9,975 nucleotides of DNA. Origin: an uncultured Collinsella sp. GTDB lineage: Bacteria > Actinomycetota > Coriobacteriia > Coriobacteriales > Coriobacteriaceae. Numbering within the stretch: the stretch's first letter is position 1; each line of letters begins with the position of its first letter. The stretch is from NCBI GenBank assembly GCA_902489945.1, contig CABUBZ010000065.1:1-9975 (forward strand). Direction: 5' to 3'. Positions 7,026-9,975 of this stretch are shown in pieces. The notes under the pieces were generated by a model. The model saw only the letters and a list, made by a program, of their open reading frames with translations. It made no database searches and was not told the DNA's origin. The translations under genes and the position numbers were made by a program.

Positions 7026-8369
7026 ATGGCTAAGCGTTCTGGGTTGTATTCGGTGCCGTTTGAGGTTCCGGAACTTTCTTTTGATGAGGCTGTTGCGCTT
7101 GCGGCCGATACGGGCAAAATTGCGCGTTATTCCACGCCGTTGCTCGAGACCGTCGTCGAGATGCTCGATGAGCTTGGTCGTCCTGACGAGTTCTATGATT
7201 GCGTCCAGATCGCCGGAACCAATGGAAAGACCTCGACGACGCGGTTCTCGGCTGCCATTTTGCGTGGTGAGGGCGTTAAGACGGCGCTCTTTACGTCGCC
7301 TCATCTGGTGCGCTATCCCGAGCGCATGGAGATTGACGGCAAGGTCGTCTCTGACGAGGTCTTTGCCCATGGCGTCTCCGCGGCGTATGAGGCGGGTCGT
7401 CGTCTCAACGCGCGTCGTGAGGCGGCAGGCGAGGAGCTCCGTGCTATTACGCCCTTCGATCTTTTGTCCGTGGCTGGACTGACCATGTTTGCCGAGGCTT
7501 GCGTGGACGTGGCCGTGCTCGAGGTCGGCATGGGTGGACGTTGGGACGCTACGAGTGCGACCGATCCCGTGGCCGTTGCCATTACGGGCATTGGGCTCGA
7601 CCATACGAAGGTCCTTGGCGATACGCTCGAGGCCATTGCGGGGGAGAAGGCTGCGGTTATTAAGCCTGGGCGTTTGGTTGTTTTGGGCGAGGGTACCCAC
7701 GAGGCGAGCGTTCAGCGCGTGATGGATGCGCGTTGTCGCGCGTGTGGCGTTGTTCCGCTCGTGGTGAACCATGCCACGACCAAGGTCCCGGCACATGTGG
7801 GCGATACGGTGGAGTTTAGCTGCACCACGCCGCGTGCGATTTACACGTCGAGCATGGTTAAGCCCGCTTACCAGCCGCAGAATGCTGCGTGCGCGATTAT
7901 GCTGTGCGAGGGGTATCTGGGCCGCGAACTCGATCACGACAAGCTCGATGCGTCGCTTATGGGGTGTCCCACGCCCGGCCGCTTTGACGTGTTGGGTACC
8001 GATCCGCTTAAACTGATCGATGCCTGCCATAACCCTCAGAGCTGCGTGAACTTTGTAAGCGCGCTCGATGAGATCGACCCGTGTGTGGAGAATCGCCCCA
8101 CGCTGCTGTGCGCCGTGCTGGCCGACAAGGATGTGGCAGGTATCGTCGACGTGCTGGTTCCGGCCTTCCCGCGCGTGGTCGTAACCCAGACCGATTCCGA
8201 CCGCGCCCTGCCGGCAGAGGAACTCGCCGCGCTGGTGGATGCTGACAAACTTGCGGGCGTATATCCCAGCGTATCCGAGGCCCTCGCTGCCTTCGATGCC
8301 GCGGGTGAGCCCTTCGTGGCCGCCGGTACCATTACCCTAGCCGGCGAAGTAGCCGGCCTCTTGCGCTAG
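7026..8369 (+). CDS. folC: Folylpolyglutamate synthase / dihydrofolate synthase
   Basis: FolC adds glutamate to folates (and, in bifunctional forms, to dihydropteroate) using ATP, keeping folate cofactors in the cell. The 447 residues fit the Mur ligase-like family: P-loop GTNGKTST (64-71), TSPHL (90-94) followed by the ERMEIDG loop, EVGMGGRWDATS (usual form EVGLGGRLDATN), GIGLDHTKVLG with the conserved DH, GEKAAVIKPG holding the probable carbamylated lysine, and DACHNP in the C-terminal domain. The sequence does not tell me whether it also has dihydrofolate synthase activity. ATG 7026 is preceded by GAGGGGG (7011-7017) eight bases upstream; TTG 7020 is too close to it. Codon use near the start is clearly more T-ending than in valS, consistent with lower expression. 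It ends facing the M24 peptidase gene. Confidence 0.93.
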   Translation: MAKRSGLYSVPFEVPELSFDEAVALAADTGKIARYSTPLLETVVEMLDELGRPDEFYDCVQIAGTNGKTSTTRFSAAILRGEGVKTALFTSPHLVRYPERMEIDGKVVSDEVFAHGVSAAYEAGRRLNARREAAGEELRAITPFDLLSVAGLTMFAEACVDVAVLEVGMGGRWDATSATDPVAVAITGIGLDHTKVLGDTLEAIAGEKAAVIKPGRLVVLGEGTHEASVQRVMDARCRACGVVPLVVNHATTKVPAHVGDTVEFSCTTPRAIYTSSMVKPAYQPQNAACAIMLCEGYLGRELDHDKLDASLMGCPTPGRFDVLGTDPLKLIDACHNPQSCVNFVSALDEIDPCVENRPTLLCAVLADKDVAGIVDVLVPAFPRVVVTQTDSDRALPAEELAALVDADKLAGVYPSVSEALAAFDAAGEPFVAAGTITLAGEVAGLLR

Positions 8370-8399
8370 AGCCTATCCTGTGCCCCGAATTGACCCGCT

Positions 8400-8561
8400 C
8401 GCCACGAAATGGGCCTATCTACTACGTTTTACCGACTACCCTCGACCACACGGAAAATCAGGAAATTAAAACCGCAGGTAGACGGCTTGCCGATTTTCAA
8501 AAAAGACCCGCATGGTGGACCCATGCGGGTTAAACGTAGTAGATAGGCCGTTTTCGTGGCG
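8400..8561. repeat. long inverted repeat between folC and the peptidase gene
   Basis: Arms of 30 bases (8400-8429 and 8532-8561) pair with two mismatches. The inner 18 bases, starting GGCCTATCTACTACG (8412 onward), are perfect. The 102 enclosed bases hold two further stems: GAAAATC/GATTTTC (8453-8459/8492-8498) and the minus-strand terminator hairpin at 8506-8530. The result would be a branched structure with two helices in one outer stem. It has no open reading frame of note. It does not resemble the core of the two elements that flank valS. It lies in the convergent gap 31 bases after the folC stop codon, where it could end folC transcription or insulate the two genes. Confidence 0.85.
8499..8530 (-). 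terminator. intrinsic terminator of the M24 peptidase gene
   Basis: On the minus strand a perfect 10-base stem, ACCCGCATGG pairing with CCATGCGGGT (8506-8515 and 8521-8530), with a 5-base loop is followed by CT and six T bases (the A-run 8499-8504 on +). It lies about 80 bases after the peptidase stop codon and inside the larger inverted repeat 8400-8561. Confidence 0.9.
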
Positions 8562-8574
8562 CGGCGTTAGCGGG

Positions 8575-8605
8575 ATGTGACAAAGGGACTGTCCCTTTGT
8601 CACAT
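8575..8605. repeat. 31-base near-perfect palindrome (REP-like)
   Basis: Two 15-base arms, ATGTGACAAAGGGAC (8575-8589) and GTCCCTTTGTCACAT (8591-8605), meet around a single T. It ends three bases beyond the stop codon of the M24 peptidase gene. No T-tract follows on either strand, so it is not a normal terminator. From memory, palindromes with a GACAAAGGGAC core are dispersed in gut bacterial genomes; I could not verify this here. Confidence 0.9.
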
Positions 8606-8608
8606 TGG

Positions 8609-9697
8609 CTAGTCTAGGCGGACTGGGTCGTGGGGGTAGGCGTTGAGGATCTCGACGCCGGTCTCGGTCACGAGGGCCAGGTCCTCGATGCGGACGCCGG
8701 TGCGGCCGGGGAGGTAGATGCCGGGCTCGATGGAGAAGGTCATGCCCGGCTCAATAACCTGCTCGTTAACGAGCGAGACGTCGCCCGGCTCGTGATCTTG
8801 CAGGCCGATTGAGTGGCCCAGGCGATGCGTGAAGTACTTGCCGTATCCTGCGTCCTCAATCACGTCGCGCGCGGCGCGGTCCAAGTCGCACATGCGCACG
8901 CCTGGCGCGATGAGCGCCTCGGCCGCCTCGTTGGCGCGGCGGACGATGTCGTAGATGCGCGCCGTTTCTTCGTCCGGCTCGCCCCAAAAGAACGTGCGCG
9001 TCATGTCGGAACAGTAGTTGCGATAGCGGCCGCCGATGTCGAACAGCACCACATCGCCGCGCTTGAGCACGGTGTCGTCGGGCTCGTGGTGCGGGTCGCC
9101 GGCTTTGGCGCCAAAGCTCACGATGGGCGGGAAGCTAAAGCCCTCGCAGCCGTGCTTGCGATACAGGCCGAGCATCTGGTCGGCAATCTCGCGCTCCGTC
9201 ACGCCTTCGTGAACTAGTCTGATCGCGTCAGCCATCACGGCGTCGTTGGCAGCCGAGGACACGCGCATGAGCTCCTTCTCGGCAGCGTCCTTGTACGTGC
9301 GGGCCGCGGTCACGGCGAAGTCGCCCAGGAAGAACTCGCTCGCGGCATGGCGCTCCATGAGGGGCATCAAAAAGCCGGAGCGCATGACGGTATCGATGCC
9401 GAGTGGCTTGGTCGGATCGACTTCGCGCGCGATGGCGTCGGCCACGATATCGGTATCGGTGTGGTAGGCCACACGGGCATTGTCGTATTCCGGCAGCTGA
9501 TGCAGCGCGTTGACCAAGATCACGGGCTCGCCACCGCGTGCGAGCAGCACGCCGCAAAATCGCTCGAACATATCGGCATAAAAACCGGTCAGATAGTAAA
9601 TCGACCACGGGTCGTTTACGAGCAGCTGTGCGCCGGGGTGCTGAGCCTCGAGCGCATCGAGCACGCGCACCACACGCTGGTCATCGACATGTGCCAT
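8609..9697 (-). CDS. M24 family Xaa-Pro peptidase (aminopeptidase P / prolidase type)
   Basis: This cytoplasmic dinuclear metallopeptidase probably cleaves next to proline in dipeptides or peptide N-termini; sequence alone does not separate prolidase (PepQ) from aminopeptidase P. The 362 residues have a creatinase-like N-terminal domain (about 1-130, with the typical NDPWSIYYLTGF and later KDAAEKELMR) and a pita-bread catalytic domain. All five metal ligands are visible: Asp220 in FDIGG, Asp231 in SDMTRTF, His295 in HRLGHSIGL, Glu324 in SIEPGIY and Glu338 in VRIEDL. His204 in DPHHEPDD and His302 in DHEPG are further conserved histidines. ATG 9697 has AAAGGA (9704-9709) six bases upstream, so an in-frame extension to 9748 is not used. 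It is a single gene with its own terminator at 8499-8530. There is no signal peptide. Confidence 0.93.
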   Translation of the reverse strand: MAHVDDQRVVRVLDALEAQHPGAQLLVNDPWSIYYLTGFYADMFERFCGVLLARGGEPVILVNALHQLPEYDNARVAYHTDTDIVADAIAREVDPTKPLGIDTVMRSGFLMPLMERHAASEFFLGDFAVTAARTYKDAAEKELMRVSSAANDAVMADAIRLVHEGVTEREIADQMLGLYRKHGCEGFSFPPIVSFGAKAGDPHHEPDDTVLKRGDVVLFDIGGRYRNYCSDMTRTFFWGEPDEETARIYDIVRRANEAAEALIAPGVRMCDLDRAARDVIEDAGYGKYFTHRLGHSIGLQDHEPGDVSLVNEQVIEPGMTFSIEPGIYLPGRTGVRIEDLALVTETGVEILNAYPHDPVRLD

Positions 9698-9724
9698 GAA
9701 ACATCCTTTCGCTAGGTTGCCACC

Positions 9725-9730
9725 ATAGTA
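9725..9730 (-). promoter_or_regulatory. possible -10 box of the M24 peptidase gene
   Basis: TACTAT on the minus strand resembles a -10 box and lies 27 bases before the start codon. The bases 17 upstream of it (AACTTA, minus strand) are a poor -35 box and abut the inverted repeat at 9752-9814. No better candidate is present in the gap. Confidence 0.3.
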
Positions 9731-9751
9731 TCCCAAGCGCCTCCACATAAG

Positions 9752-9814
9752 TTGCGGTGGAATAGTTCCTGGATGTCGGGGTTTTGGCGGAAATCAGGAA
9801 CTATTTCACCGCAA
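9752..9814. repeat. inverted repeat upstream of the M24 peptidase gene
   Basis: Arms TTGCGGTGGAATAGTTCCTG (9752-9771) and 9795-9814 pair over 20 bases with one mismatch and enclose 23 bases. No T-tract follows on either strand, so it is not an ordinary terminator. It lies between the possible peptidase promoter and the 3' end of the DUF1667 gene. The arms resemble neither the arms nor the core of the other inverted repeats here. Confidence 0.88.
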
Positions 9815-9846
9815 TTGAAGAGGGCTGGGTGGATGGCGGGGTAGCT

Positions 9847-9881
9847 AAAAGAGCCCCGTCCCTAATTAGCTACTTGGGCTC
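9847..9881 (-). terminator. terminator overlapping the end of the DUF1667 gene
   Basis: On the minus strand GAGCCC (9881-9876) pairs with GGGCTC (9856-9851), followed by TTTT (9850-9847). The 5' arm lies within the last codons and the TAG stop codon is in the 19-base loop. An overlapping alternative stem is GTAGCTAA/TTAGCTAC (9841-9848/9866-9873). With only six base pairs and four T bases, this is a moderate call. Confidence 0.5.
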
Positions 9882-9975
9882 GGTTGATGTCCATGCTGGC
9901 GATGAGGTTGATGCTGGTGTCGAGGAGGTCTTCCAGTACGACGTCGCCCATGCGGATGGGGGCGTTGACGACCAG
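9862..9975 (-). CDS. DUF1667 family protein, C-terminal 37 residues (partial)
   Basis: Only the last 37 codons are inside the window; the gene continues beyond base 9975. The minus-strand frame reads LVVNAPIRMGDVVLEDLL, then an NLIAS segment, ending in TAG at 9864-9862. This matches the typical C-terminus of DUF1667 proteins (a 'VxAPIKxGDVIxxDLLGTGxxLVAT' pattern). Those small cysteine-rich proteins usually lie next to an FAD-dependent dehydrogenase of the glycerol-3-phosphate dehydrogenase type. The neighbours that would confirm this are outside the window. The usual GTG and AT(R) at the end are replaced by DTS and ASM, so this copy is somewhat divergent. Confidence 0.75.
   Translation of the reverse strand: MVVNAPIRMGDVVLEDLLDTSINLIASMDINRAQVAN

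Noticed and set aside
8400..8561. Retron-type msr-msd region
   Set aside because: Inverted arms and stems are present but no reverse transcriptase gene is nearby.

Overview
The window is a chromosomal housekeeping block from a high-GC bacterium. Strong use of C- and G-ending codons, the order tig-clpP-clpX-valS-folC, and the protein sequences suggest an actinobacterium of the class Coriobacteriia, most likely Collinsella or a close relative. That assignment is an inference from protein character and memory, not from a search.

Layout. A tRNA-Leu(UAG) gene (100-183) lies just upstream of tig (trigger factor, 274-1572). After a hairpin that may end the tig transcript, clpP (1736-2356) and clpX (2358-3764) follow with one base between them and end at a very strong intrinsic terminator (3786-3822). 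Then come valS (4051-6747) and folC (7026-8369), all on the + strand. The last 1.6 kb runs the other way: an M24-family Xaa-Pro peptidase (8609-9697, -) converges on folC, and the window closes with the last 37 codons of a DUF1667 protein (9862-9975, -). No gene looks broken. No transposase, integrase, CRISPR array or phage gene is visible.

Function. tig, clpP and clpX form a protein-quality-control module: folding of nascent chains at the ribosome plus ATP-driven degradation. valS charges tRNA-Val, folC makes folylpolyglutamates, and the M24 peptidase trims proline-containing peptides.

The unusual content is between the genes. Two related foldback elements (3915-4030 and 6763-6870) bracket valS in opposite orientations. 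They share a core of about 50 bases with a covarying hairpin, but their 20-26 base arms are unrelated in sequence, although each pair is self-complementary. Three more long inverted repeats lie around the M24 peptidase gene: 8400-8561 (30-base arms enclosing a terminator), 8575-8605 (31-base palindrome next to the stop codon) and 9752-9814 (20-base arms). Bases 1-99 hold no gene I can support. The other intergenic stretches are all shorter than 300 bases and are described under the elements they contain.
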